From Pseudomonas fluorescens (lineage in GTDB: Bacteria; Pseudomonadota; Gammaproteobacteria; Pseudomonadales; Pseudomonadaceae): a DNA stretch of 64,000 nucleotides. The notes under the pieces were generated by a model. It worked only from the letters and a program-made list of their open reading frames with translations. It was not told the DNA's origin and ran no database searches. The DNA is taken from positions 2,419,001 to 2,483,000 of the forward strand of contig NZ_CP015637.1 of NCBI RefSeq assembly GCF_001708445.1. The letters are read 5' to 3'. The position numbers and the translations under genes are program-made. The first letter of the stretch is position 1; each line of letters begins with the position of its first letter. Shown here piece after piece: positions 1-11,882 of the stretch.

Positions 1-3000
1 GGTGGCCTTGAGCGCTTCGACATCCTGTTGCTCGGCGACCAGGTAGGCGATCAGTTGATGGTCGGCCGCCAACACCAGCGCTTCACGCACGCCGGGCTGG
101 GCCAGCAGCAACGTCTCGATTTCCCCCAGCTCAATGCGGAAACCACGGATTTTTACCTGATGGTCGACACGCCCGACGTACTCGATCACCCCGTCGGCAC
201 GGTAGCGCGCCAGGTCGCCGGTGCGGTACAGGCGCTCGCCGGTTGCGCCGAACGGGTCCGGCACAAAGCGTTCGGCGGTCAACAGCGCACGGTTCAGATA
301 GGCGCGGGCCAAACCGCAGTGGCTGCCGATATACAGCTCGCCCACCGCGCCCAGTGGCGCCAGGTTCAAGTCGCGATCCAGCACGTACAGGGCACGGCCT
401 GGCAAGGAGCGACCAATCGGGCTGGCGGTAGCGCCAATGGTCTCGCTGGACGTGCAATCCAGCACGCTCGAGACCACCGTGGCCTCGGTCGGGCCGTAGG
501 TATTCAACAATCGAACATGGCCCAGGCCGGCCTTCAACCACTGTGCCGGGCCGTCCAGCGGCATGGCTTCACCGCCGATATGGATCTGGCGCAGCGCGCC
601 ATACGAGCGCGGCCCCGCCGCCAGGCAGTCGAGCAAAAACAGGTTCCAGTAGGCGGTGGGCAAGTCGGCCAGGGTGACGCCTTGAGCGATGATTTCCTCG
701 TACAACCGCGCGCTGTCCCACAGCTCCGGGCCGCGCAACACCACGGTGGCGCCATGGGTCAGCGCCGGGTAGAGCTGCTCGACGAACCCGTCGAAGTTCA
801 GGGTGGCGAATTGCAGGACGCGATCGTCCTGGGTCAACCGCGAATAGCCCGCCGCGATGCTGGAGAACTCGGTCAGCGCCCCATGGTTGATCGCCACGCC
901 CTTGGGTTTGCCGGTGGAACCGGAGGTGTAAATCACATAGGCGAGGTTTTGCGGGTCGACGGCTACCCGCGGATCCGTCTCGGGGTACTGAGTCAAATCC
1001 GTATGCGTCAGGTCCAGCGTCGCCAAGCCTTCGGGCAGCGGCAGGTCGAGAGTCGCCTGGGTCAGCACCAGGCGCACGCCGCTGTCTTCAAGCATATGCA
1101 GCAGGCGTTCACGCGGGTATTGCGGGTCGAGCGGCACATAGGCGCCGCCGGCCTTGAGCACCGCCAGCAGGCTCACCACCATCTCGAACGAGCGCGCCAC
1201 CGCCACGCCAACCAGCCCTTCCGGGCCAACACCCCGCGCGATCAGCGCATGGGCCAGGCGGTTGGCTCGGCGGTTCAATTCGGCATAGCTCAGCGACTGT
1301 CCGCCCAGGCACAGTGCCGTGTGCTCCGGACGCCGTTGCGCCTGGTGCTCGAACAGGTGCTGCACCCCCTGTTGAATCGAGCACGCCGGGGCCGGGGTAT
1401 TCCAATCCCGCAGCAGGCGCGCGTGTTCCTGGCGATCGAGCAGCCTCAACTCGCCGATGGGTTGCCGGGCATCTCGCGCCACAGCGTCCAACAGGTTCTG
1501 CCAATGCCGCGCCAGGCGTGCCACGGTGGCGGCCTCGAACAGGTCGCTGGCGTAGGTCAGCGAGGCCCATATGCCTTCGGCGGACTCCTGGGTATCCAGG
1601 CTCAGATCGAAATGCGTGGTGTGGCTGTCCCACTCCAGCCCTTCCACCCGCAGGCCGGGCAACTGCTCGCCACGCGGCACACGCGCCTCGGCCTGGTGGT
1701 TGAACATCACCTGGAACAGCGGGTTGTGGCTCAGGCTGCGCTCCGGTTGCAGGGCTTCCACCAACTGCTCGAACGGCAAGTCCTGGTGCGCCTGGGCTTG
1801 CAGGGCGCGATGCTTGACCTGCTGCAACAGCTGGGCAAAGGACATCTGCCCGTCGATATCGGCCTTGAGCACCTGGGTGTTGACGAAGAAGCCGATCAGG
1901 CGTTCGGTCTCCACCCGGTTGCGGTTGGCGATCGGCACCCCGACACGGATGTCCGACTGCCCGCTGTAGCGATGCAACACGGCCTGGAACGACGCCAGCA
2001 ACAGCATGAACAGCGTGACCCCTTCGCGTTGCGCCAGGCCCTTGAGGCGGGCAACCACGTCGGCATCCAGGCCGACTTCCAGCTGCGCGCCACGGTAGCT
2101 CTGCACCGCGGGGCGCGGATGATCCAGCGGCAACTCCAGTACCGGTTGCTCGCCGCCCAGCAGGCCCTGCCAGTACTCCATCTGGCGCTGCTTCTCGCCG
2201 GCGTCCATCCACTCGCGCTGCCACCCGGCGTAATCGGCGTATTGCAGCACCAGCGCGGGTAATTGCGCCGGCCGCCCCTGGCTGAACCCGGCGTACAGTT
2301 GCACCAGCTCATCGACCATGACTTGCATCGACCAGCCATCGGAAACGATATGGTGCTGAACCACTATCAGCACGTGTTCCTGTTCACTCAGTTGCAACAG
2401 TGTCACGCGTAGCAGCGGGCCCTGGTACAAATCGAAAGGCCGGGCGATTTCCGCTTCCACCCGCGCCTGCACCTGCTGCGGCGATGCACCGAGCAGCCGC
2501 GCCTCATCCAGCTTCAGCGTGGCGACGGGCAGGATGTGCTGCCGCGTGGACTCACCGTCGGTGACAAACACGGTGCGCAAGGTTTCATGGCGTGCAAGCA
2601 AGGCGTCAAAGCTGCGCTGCAAGGCCGCGCGATCCAGTTGCCCGCTCAGGCGCAATGCGTTGGGCACGTGGTAGGCCGCACTCTCAGGCTCCAGTTGCCA
2701 GAGGAACCACTGCCGCTCCTGGGCATAGGACAACGCCAGGGGTTGCTCACGGCTGAGCGCGAGCATCGGCGGGGCCAGTACCGTGGCGTCCTGCGCCTGC
2801 AACGCCAGCACAAACCCTTCCAGTTGCGGCTGTTCGAACAACGTGCGCAGGGCAACTTCGCGCGCCAGCAACTGGCGCAGGCGCGAGATCACCTGCATGG
2901 CCAGCAAGGAATGCCCGCCCAGTTCAAAAAAGTGATCGCTCAGGCCGATCCGTTCGGCGCCAAGTACCTCGGCCCAGATCGCAGCCACCTGCTGCTGCAA

Positions 3001-3273
3001 AAGGCTGACCGGCTCGACAAACACCCCCTGGGCCTGGGCAACGTCGGGCAGCGGCAGGCCTCGGCGGTCGAGTTTGCCGTTGGGAGTCAGCGGCATCTGC
3101 GCGAGGAACATGAAGTGCGCCGGCACCATGTAGTCCGGCAGGCGGGACTTGAGCGCGCGCCGCAGTGCTTCGCGGAACTCCACCGCGTTGACCAGGGCAG
3201 GATCGGCAGGCACCACATAGGCCACCAGTTGCTTGCCGGTCGGGCCGTCCTGGGCCACGACCACGGTTTGCGA
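1..3273 (-). CDS. NRPS fragment (A end-T-C-A), pyoverdine type, runs off window
   Basis: Internal part of a non-ribosomal peptide synthetase read on the minus strand and open to base 1. In order it shows the end of an A domain (DYMVPAH at about 3135, NGKLDRR), a carrier domain (LGGHSLL near 2915), a condensation domain (HHIVSDGWS near 2350), and an adenylation domain with TSGSTGKPKG (near 920), NTYGPTE (near 497), YRTGDLARY (near 215) and GRVDHQVKIRGFR (near 160). Pocket residues aligned to GrsA read D-G-E-D-H-G-T-V-V, which suggests a basic substrate, probably Lys; this is inference from memory of pyoverdine codes. No start codon belongs to this frame: at 3265-3273 it is fused out of frame to another module, so most of the preceding A domain is missing. 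Downstream modules lie outside the window. Confidence 0.85.
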
Positions 3274-5050
3274 CCAATTCGTGCACCAGGCGCGTGGCCG
3301 GGAAGCCGGAATCGGTGCGGTTCCACAGTTGCAAGATGTGCTGCTGCTCGTCGCGATCCAGCAGGTTCAATTGGCCAAGGGTTTGCGACTGATCATCGAC
3401 CATCGCCTGCAACAGGTTTTGCCAGTGGCGCGCCATGCGCTCGATGGTCGAGGCGTCGAACAGATCGGTGGCATAACCCAGCGACGCCCACAGCCCGTCG
3501 CGGTTTTCCTGCACGTCCAGGTCGAGGTCGAAGTGGGCCGTGCGGCGCTCCCACGCCAAGCCTTCGATGCGCAAGTGCGCGAGTGCCGACGGCGTATCGC
3601 CCGGGCGCCCTTCGGCCTGGTGGTTGAACATCACTTGGAACAGCGGGTTGAGGCTCAGGCTGCGCTCCGGCTGCAAGGCTTCCACCAGTTGCTCGAACGG
3701 CAGGTCCTGGTGGGCCTGGGCCTCCAGCGCGCGCTGTTTGACCTGGGCCAGCAACTGGGCAACGGTCGTCTGCCCATCGATCTCGGCCTTGAGCACCTGA
3801 GTATTGACGAAGAAGCCGATCAGGCGCTCGGTTTCCACGCGGTTGCGGTTGGCAATGGGCACGCCGACGCGGATGTCCTGCTGGCCGCTGTAGCGGTGCA
3901 ACAACGTCTGGAACGAGGCCAGCAGCAACATGAACAGCGTTACACCGTGAGCCTGGGCCAATGCCTTGAGATCGGTGGCCAGGGCCGCTGGCAGCGCTAC
4001 GTCCAGGCGAGCGCCGCGATGGCTCTGCTGCGCCGGGCGCTGATGATCGAACGGCAGCTCCAGCACCGGTTGCTCACCCCCCAGCAGGTCGCGCCAATAC
4101 GCCAATTGACGCGCCTTCTCGCCGGCCTCCATCCAATCGCGTTGCCACAGCGCATAGTCGGCGTACTGGATCGGCATGCCCGGCAATTGCGGCATCTCGC
4201 CCTGGCTGAAGGCGGCATACAGCTGCACCAGCTCGTCGACCATCACCTGCATCGACCAGCCATCGGAGACGATATGGTGCTGCACCAACACCAAGACATG
4301 CTCGTCCTCGGCCAGGCGCAGCAGGGTCACACGCAACAGCGGCCCGGCTTGCAGATCGAACGGCCGGGCAATCTCGGCGGCGACCTGCGCGTGCAGCTCG
4401 ACCTCGCTCACCTCACCCAGGGCAATCGACACGGGGGCCTGGGCTTGAATGACTTGGCGCGCGCCCTCTGGCAGCACCTGGATACAGGTGCGCAAGCTCT
4501 CATGGCGAGCGACCAGGGCATCGAAACTACGTTGCAGCGCCGAACGGTCCAACGCGCCCTTGAGGCGCAGGGCGCTGGGGATGTGGTAAGCCGCGCTGTG
4601 CGGGTCCAGTTGCCAGAGGAACCACTGGCGCTCCTGGGCATAGGACAACGGCAGTGGTTGCTCGCGGCTGGCCGGCAACAACGCGGGAACCGGCTCGCCA
4701 ACGCTCGCTTCCAGGGCGTGCAAGGCGGCGGCAAAGCCTTTGAGACGCGGTTGTTCGAAAAGCAGTTTCAACGGCACTTCACGCCCGAGGGCATGACGCA
4801 GACGCGACACCACCTGCATCGCCAGCAACGAGTGGCCACCCCGCTCAAAGAAGTGATCCGCCAGCCCGACCCGCTCGACCCCAAGGATGTCAGCCCAGAG
4901 GGCCGCGACCTGTTGCTCAAGCTCAGTCACCGGCGCGACCCAGGCGTGTTGCGGCTGGCTGGCGTCGGGTTTCGGCAGTGCCTGGCGATCCAGCTTGCCG
5001 TTCGGATTGAGCGGCATGCGGTCGAGGAAGATCAGGTGCGCCGGCACCAT
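2924..5050 (-). pseudogene. NRPS fragment (A end-T-C), truncated at both ends
   Basis: The frame starts at the ATG of DYMVPAHLIF, which is an internal codon just before A10 (NPNGKLDRQ), not a true start. Residues 1-30 are the end of an A domain, then a carrier domain (ERGGHSLL, Ser about 74) and a complete condensation domain (HHIVSDGWS about 260; VGVPIANRNR; NTQVLKAEIDGQ) that ends with the linker RLVHELVA. At about residue 592 (base 3273) the frame enters the end of another A domain out of frame, so the last 115 codons to the stop at 2924 are nonsense. Upstream of 5056 the DNA is REP sequence rather than the rest of the A domain. It is probably part of the same synthetase family as the fragments at 1-3273 and 33624-37955, broken by assembly or by deletion. 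Confidence 0.8.
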
Positions 5051-5056
5051 GTAGTC

Positions 5057-5176
5057 CCCCGCGTTGGGGCGCGTAGCGGCCCTAAAACCAGTCTCCCGGT
5101 TCTACCAGAAGAAATGCGGTGGCCTTATTGGGGGCTGCTTCGCAGCCCAACGCGGGGCAAGCCCGCTCGCCACAGC
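5057..5176. repeat. REP/REPIN palindrome (GCGAGCGGGCTTGCC class), left arm incomplete
   Basis: Two inverted arms (GCGTTGGGG...AGCGGCCC and GGGGGCTGC...GGGGCAAGCCCGCTCGCCACA) flank about 40 bases. The same element occurs near 10540-10705, 19906-20052 and 42735-42812. The left arm begins exactly where the NRPS reading frame stops, as expected if a contig ended in a repeat. Confidence 0.75.
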
Positions 5177-5195
5177 GCTCCCCTGATAGAGCGGA

Positions 5196-5612
5196 TCAGC
5201 CTGGGAAATTCGCCCGCAACGCCTCGACCCCGCCTTTGTAAACCCCGGCAAACAACGCTTCCACCGCGGCATCCGTGGTACCCGCCGCCGGGGTAAACAC
5301 GCCCGACCAGGTCACCTTGGCCGACGACTCCGTCAGCGCCTCGACCTGCAGCGTCGACAGGTACGCACTCACCGGAAACGGTGACTGTTCAATCGTATAG
5401 CTGTAGGTGCGCGCCACGTTATCGAAAGTCTGCAAACGCTCGACCACCACGCCGCCGTCAGCGGTTTGCAGGTGACGTAGGCGGCCGCCTTCACCGAGCT
5501 CGCTCTTGGTGATCAGCGGCAGCCAGTCCGGCAGGCTGTTGAAGCCACCCACTAGCTGCCAGACCTGATCGGCCGATACCGGAATTTCAATTACTGCGGC
5601 TGCTTTTGGCAC
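5196..5612 (-). CDS. SRPBCC-family protein
   Basis: About 138 residues with the helix-grip layout of SRPBCC/polyketide-cyclase-like proteins: N-terminal strand AAVIEIPVSADQVW, then FNSLPDWLP, a central LQTADGGVVVERL and the C-terminal helix VEALFAGVYKGGVEALRANF. Such proteins bind small hydrophobic ligands; the ligand here is unknown. I chose the GTG at 5612 because GGAG lies 6-9 bases upstream; the longer frame back to 5666 has no such site. It lies 55 bp downstream of the FAD oxidoreductase on the same strand, so it may be co-transcribed with the polyamine genes. Confidence 0.75.
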   Translation of the reverse strand: MPKAAAVIEIPVSADQVWQLVGGFNSLPDWLPLITKSELGEGGRLRHLQTADGGVVVERLQTFDNVARTYSYTIEQSPFPVSAYLSTLQVEALTESSAKVTWSGVFTPAAGTTDAAVEALFAGVYKGGVEALRANFPG

Positions 5613-5667
5613 GGTAAATCTCCAGAAGTCATAGGAAAACGTCGCCCAGACTGCCACGCCCTGCACG

Positions 5668-8060
<2,393 letters not shown>

Positions 8061-8070
8061 TTATGATTAT

Positions 8071-9429
8071 TTAGACGCTCAACAACAGGAACTCACGCTC
8101 CCAGGAACTGATCACCCGCTTGAAATTCTCATGTTCGGCGCGTTTGACCGCGACGTAGCCACGCACGAACTTGTCGCCCAGGTACTGCTTGACCGTCGCG
8201 CACTCCTCCATGCGCACCAGGGCGTCTTCGAGGGTGATGGGCAGGCGCAGGTTGCGCCGCTCGTAGGCGCGGCCCTCCACCGGGGCGCTGGGTTCGATCC
8301 GTTCGATCATGCCCAGGTAGCCACACAGCAGGCTGGCGGCGATCGCAAGGTAAGGGTTGGCATCCGCGCCGGGCAGGCGGTTTTCCACGCGCATGGCGTC
8401 GGGGTTCGAGGTGGGCACGCGCAGGCCGACCGTGCGGTTTTCTTCGCCCCACTCCACATTGACCGGCGCCGATGTGTCCGGCAAAAAGCGGCGGAACGAG
8501 TTCACGTTCGGCGCGAACATCGGCAACAGCTTGGGGATGTACTTCTGCAAACCGCCAATGTGATGCAGGAACAGTTGGCTCATCTTGCCGTCGGCGTCGA
8601 CAAACACCGGCTTGCCCGTGGCGATCTCCACCACGCTCTGGTGCAGGTGCATGGCGCTGCCCGGCTCATCGGCCACGGGCTTGGCCATGAAGGTCGCGGC
8701 CACATTGTGCTTGAGCGCGGCCTCGCGCAGGGTGCGCTTGAACACGGTGATCTGGTCAGCAAGGTCCAACGCGTCGCCATGGCGGAAGTTGATTTCCATC
8801 TGCGCCGGGCCGTCTTCGTGGATCAGCGTATCGAGGTCCAGGCCCTGGGCTTCGCACCAGTCATAGACGTCCTCGAACAGCGGGTCGAACTCGTTGGCCG
8901 CGTCGATGGAAAACGACTGCCGACCGGTCTCGGCACGGCCGGAACGGCCCACCGGGGTTTTCAGCGGCAGGTCCGGGTCTTCGCAGCGCTGAGTCAGGTA
9001 GAACTCCATTTCCGGCGCGACAATCGGCTGCCAGCCTTGCTCGGTATAGAGCTGCAGGACCTTCTTGAGCACATTGCGCGGCGACAGTTCGATGGGGTTG
9101 CCCTGTTTGTCGAAGGTGTCGTGGATCACGATGGCGGTGGGTTCAATCGCCCACGGCACCACATAGGTGGCATTGGCCACCGGGCGGCAGACCATGTCGA
9201 TGTCGGCCGGGTCGAGCAGGTCGTAGTAGATATCGTCGTCGACAAAGTCCCCGGTTACCGTTTGCAGCAACACACTTTCCGGCAGGCGCATGCCTCGCTC
9301 ATGCAGGAACTTGTTGGTGGGTGCGATCTTGCCGCGTGCAATGCCAGTCAAATCACTGATCACGCATTCGACCTCGGTAATCTTGTGTTCTTTCAGCCAG
9401 GCGGACAGCTGATCGAAGGGGGCGTTCAT
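8071..9429 (-). CDS. glutamine-synthetase-family gamma-glutamylpolyamine synthetase (PuuA/SpuI-like)
   Basis: 452 residues covering the full type I glutamine synthetase fold: VAPEMEFYL, a GSAMHLHQS motif, VNSFRRF and the C-terminal PGADANPYL. Enzymes of this subfamily ligate glutamate to putrescine or another amine with ATP, the first step of the gamma-glutamyl catabolic route, rather than making glutamine. I chose ATG 9429 (MNAPFDQLSAW), preceded by AGGTCC-like sequence; longer frames to 9480 have no family similarity. It leads a minus-strand operon with a PotF-like and a PuuB-like gene, and faces a divergent AraC-type regulator across about 139 bp. Confidence 0.88.
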   Translation of the reverse strand: MNAPFDQLSAWLKEHKITEVECVISDLTGIARGKIAPTNKFLHERGMRLPESVLLQTVTGDFVDDDIYYDLLDPADIDMVCRPVANATYVVPWAIEPTAIVIHDTFDKQGNPIELSPRNVLKKVLQLYTEQGWQPIVAPEMEFYLTQRCEDPDLPLKTPVGRSGRAETGRQSFSIDAANEFDPLFEDVYDWCEAQGLDLDTLIHEDGPAQMEINFRHGDALDLADQITVFKRTLREAALKHNVAATFMAKPVADEPGSAMHLHQSVVEIATGKPVFVDADGKMSQLFLHHIGGLQKYIPKLLPMFAPNVNSFRRFLPDTSAPVNVEWGEENRTVGLRVPTSNPDAMRVENRLPGADANPYLAIAASLLCGYLGMIERIEPSAPVEGRAYERRNLRLPITLEDALVRMEECATVKQYLGDKFVRGYVAVKRAEHENFKRVISSWEREFLLLSV

Positions 9430-9568
9430 AAGGACCTCGTCATGGGTGGAGTGCTGCGCCGGCTTGTACTCCTGGCGCATTGAGGTCTATCTTGGGCCAG
9501 CCGTCGAACGGCATCTATCCACTTTGCACGAACCACAACGCACCAATAGAGTGCGTACGGATCACCCC

Positions 9569-10465
9569 ATGACACAGGCAACCGCCTTGCGCGTACAGGC
9601 CTTCACCACCGGTGATGTGGCCGCTCAATGCCGTGCGACACCCGGCTGGGTACAGCAGTACCAGCAGATGTCCCCGGGGCATTTCGCCGGCCGTATCCGC
9701 TACCTCGACCTGCAAGGCGTCGAGGTCTACGAAGAGTGCATGAACACCCGTGTGGAGCAGCATTTCAATGCGCCGCCGGGGTCCCTGGCGTTCTGTTTCG
9801 ATGGCAGCGACAACGCGCTGTACCTGCTGAATGGTGAAAGCCGCAACACGTGGATCACCCCGGAGAACTACCGTGAAGTGGCGGTGGTGTTCGGCCCGCA
9901 GTTCGTGCAGCGCCATGGGCTGGATGTGGCGAAACTCGAAGGGCTGTTCATGGCGCCGCTGCTCTGCCAACAGAATGCGTTGTTCAGTCGCTGGCTCAGT
10001 GGAACCCTGACGCGCTTGTCCAGCACGATCGACCCGGCCAGCCGCGACACCCTCACCCAACAGTTGCTCGACGATTGCCTGTTCATTCTCGATAACGCAT
10101 GCGTGTGCCTGGACCGCAGTTCATTGCAGCGGCGCAGCCAAGAACGCCAGTTGATGGCACGCATTGGCGAATGGGCGGCGGATGCACCCGATGAAAGCGT
10201 CAACCTGCTGGAACTGGCGCGTATCGCCGGCGTGCCGCTGCGCCAGTTGCAGCAGGGCTTCAAGACCTACACCGGGATGAGCCCGGCGCAGTGGTTGCGC
10301 TTGCGGCGCTTGAACGGCGCGCGGCGGGAGTTGTTGAGCGGTAGCGGAACGACCGTGGCCGAAGTGGCGATGAACTGGTCGTTCTGGCATTTGGGGCGGT
10401 TCTCTAACAGCTATAGAGCGCTGTTCAAGGAACTGCCGAGCGAGACCCTCAAGCGCTCACTTTGA
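9569..10465 (+). CDS. AraC-family regulator, EutR-like
   Basis: 298 residues. The C-terminal third holds the AraC double helix-turn-helix (NLLELARIAGVPLRQLQQGFKTYTGMSPAQWLRLRRL, then TVAEVAMNWSFWHLGRFSNSYRALF). The N-terminal half (FAGRIRYLDLQGVEVYEECMNT) resembles the sensing part of EutR-type regulators. It is transcribed away from the polyamine operon, so it probably controls that operon or itself; the effector is unknown. ATG 9569 begins MTQATALRVQ and fits the family better than the upstream in-frame start. Confidence 0.82.
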   Translation: MTQATALRVQAFTTGDVAAQCRATPGWVQQYQQMSPGHFAGRIRYLDLQGVEVYEECMNTRVEQHFNAPPGSLAFCFDGSDNALYLLNGESRNTWITPENYREVAVVFGPQFVQRHGLDVAKLEGLFMAPLLCQQNALFSRWLSGTLTRLSSTIDPASRDTLTQQLLDDCLFILDNACVCLDRSSLQRRSQERQLMARIGEWAADAPDESVNLLELARIAGVPLRQLQQGFKTYTGMSPAQWLRLRRLNGARRELLSGSGTTVAEVAMNWSFWHLGRFSNSYRALFKELPSETLKRSL

Positions 10466-10778
10466 AATGCATTCGACAATGTGGGGGGTCTCACTAAATC
10501 CCCGACTTAGCACTGTCGCACAGCAAACTTGAGCCTTGTGGCGAGCGGGCTGGTTGTGGCGAGCGGGCTTGCCCCGCGTTGGGCTGCGCAGCAGCCCCAA
10601 AACCAGTCTCTGCGGAATATCTGGTACACCGCATACGTCCTTCATTGGGGGCGCTGCGCGCCCCAACGCGGGGCAAGCCCGCTCGCCACAACAAGCCCGC
10701 TCGCCACAGGGGTTACAGTTCGCTGCGCGACAGCGCTACGTTGAAGAGGTCGTGAGGCCTCCCACATTGGGTTCGCTA
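10466..10778. repeat. REPIN-rich intergenic region (313 bp)
   Basis: No gene seen. From about 10540 to 10705 there are tandem and inverted copies of GTGGCGAGCGGGCTTGCC and the long arm pair CCCCGCGTTGGGCTGCGCAGCAGCCCC / GGGGGCGCTGCGCGCCCCAACG. It separates two convergent genes, the AraC regulator and acoC, and may act as a bidirectional transcription stop. Confidence 0.8.
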
Positions 10779-11882
10779 TCAGGCTTGGGAGTTGAGGAAG
10801 GCTGCCATCAACTGGTTCACCCGCTCCGCCGCCTCCAACTGCACCATATGCCCCTGCCCCGGCAATATCTCCACCTGGGCCTCCAGCCCCTGGGCATGGC
10901 TGGCCGGGATGATTGCATCGTCATCGCCCCAGATCACCAGGCTCGGCTGCTGCCCCACCACGTTGCGCAGATCCAGGCGCTGCCGCCCGCCATCGAACAG
11001 TTGGGCATTGAGTTGGCGTAATGCCTGGTCCACGCCTTCGAGGCGCTTGAACTTGAGCATGTCCTCCAGCATCTGCCGCGTGACCAGTGCCGGGTCGCTG
11101 AACAGTTGCACCAACTGCGGCTTGAGCGCGTTGCGGTTATTGGCCTCGGTAAACCCTTGCAGGTAGTCCCCGTTGATCGCTTCACCCAGCCCGGCGCTGG
11201 CAATCAGGGTCAGCGAGGCGACCCGCGCCGGCGCTTGCCGCGCCACTGTCAGGCTGACCAACCCACCCATGGAGTGCCCGGCCAGGTGCACGCGGTCGAG
11301 TTCAAGGTGATCGAGCAACGCCAGCAGCGCCTGGCTCAACTCGTCGGCGTCGCCATTTTGCAGGGCCTTGCCCGACTCGCCGTGCCCCGGCAGGTCCAGG
11401 GCGATCACCCGCCGCTCGGCGGCCAGGGCCGGGTGATTGAACAGCCAGTTGTTCAAGTCGCCGCCAAAGCCATGCACCAGCACCAGCGGCGTGCCGCCCT
11501 CGCCGAGGTCGAGGTAGCGCAGCAGGCGCCCGCCCACCTCGACTTTCTGCGCGCGGGGCCCCGAGGCTTCCGCCTCGGCCGCACTGGACACGAACCCGGC
11601 CTGGAAGCCTTCGATCACCGCGTCAATCTCGGCTTCCGTGGCCTCGCCCTCCACCACGATCCCGAGCAACGCCCCCACCGGCAAGGTCTCGTCGCTCAGC
11701 GCCAGCACCCGGCGCAGCACCCCGCTGAACGGCGCCTCGACACTGCTGGAAATCTTGTCGGTCTCCACATCCAGCACTTCCTCCCCCTTCTCCACCGAGT
11801 CGCCGGGTTGTTTCAGCCACACATCAATGCGGCCCTCGGTCATCGACAACCCCCACTTGGGCATGGTCAAGGTATGGATCAT
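10779..11882 (-). CDS. acoC: acetoin dehydrogenase E2 (lipoyl domain fused to alpha/beta hydrolase-type acyltransferase)
   Basis: 367 residues. Residues 1-80 form a biotinyl/lipoyl domain with the lipoylation motif ETDKISSSVEAP; from about 130 the protein is an alpha/beta hydrolase fold with GHSMGG as nucleophile elbow and a C-terminal GQGHMVQLE histidine. This non-classical E2 layout is typical of AcoC, which takes the acetyl unit from the E1 component to CoA. The start ATG at 11882 overlaps the acoB stop (ATGA), indicating coupling; longer frames extend into acoB and are not real. It is the last gene of acoABC. Confidence 0.93.
   Translation of the reverse strand: MIHTLTMPKWGLSMTEGRIDVWLKQPGDSVEKGEEVLDVETDKISSSVEAPFSGVLRRVLALSDETLPVGALLGIVVEGEATEAEIDAVIEGFQAGFVSSAAEAEASGPRAQKVEVGGRLLRYLDLGEGGTPLVLVHGFGGDLNNWLFNHPALAAERRVIALDLPGHGESGKALQNGDADELSQALLALLDHLELDRVHLAGHSMGGLVSLTVARQAPARVASLTLIASAGLGEAINGDYLQGFTEANNRNALKPQLVQLFSDPALVTRQMLEDMLKFKRLEGVDQALRQLNAQLFDGGRQRLDLRNVVGQQPSLVIWGDDDAIIPASHAQGLEAQVEILPGQGHMVQLEAAERVNQLMAAFLNSQA

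Noticed and set aside
28..2262. 744-codon open frame on the plus strand
   Set aside because: It is antisense to NRPS domains with clear motifs. Its translation is Gln/Arg/His/Leu-rich without domains, typical of the complement of GC-rich genes.
3233..5296. 687-codon open frame on the plus strand
   Set aside because: Antisense to carrier and condensation domains; no motifs of its own.
10540..10705. Repeated 18-20 base units as a CRISPR array
   Set aside because: The units are inverted palindromic REPs with irregular spacing and no unique spacers of constant length; no cas genes.
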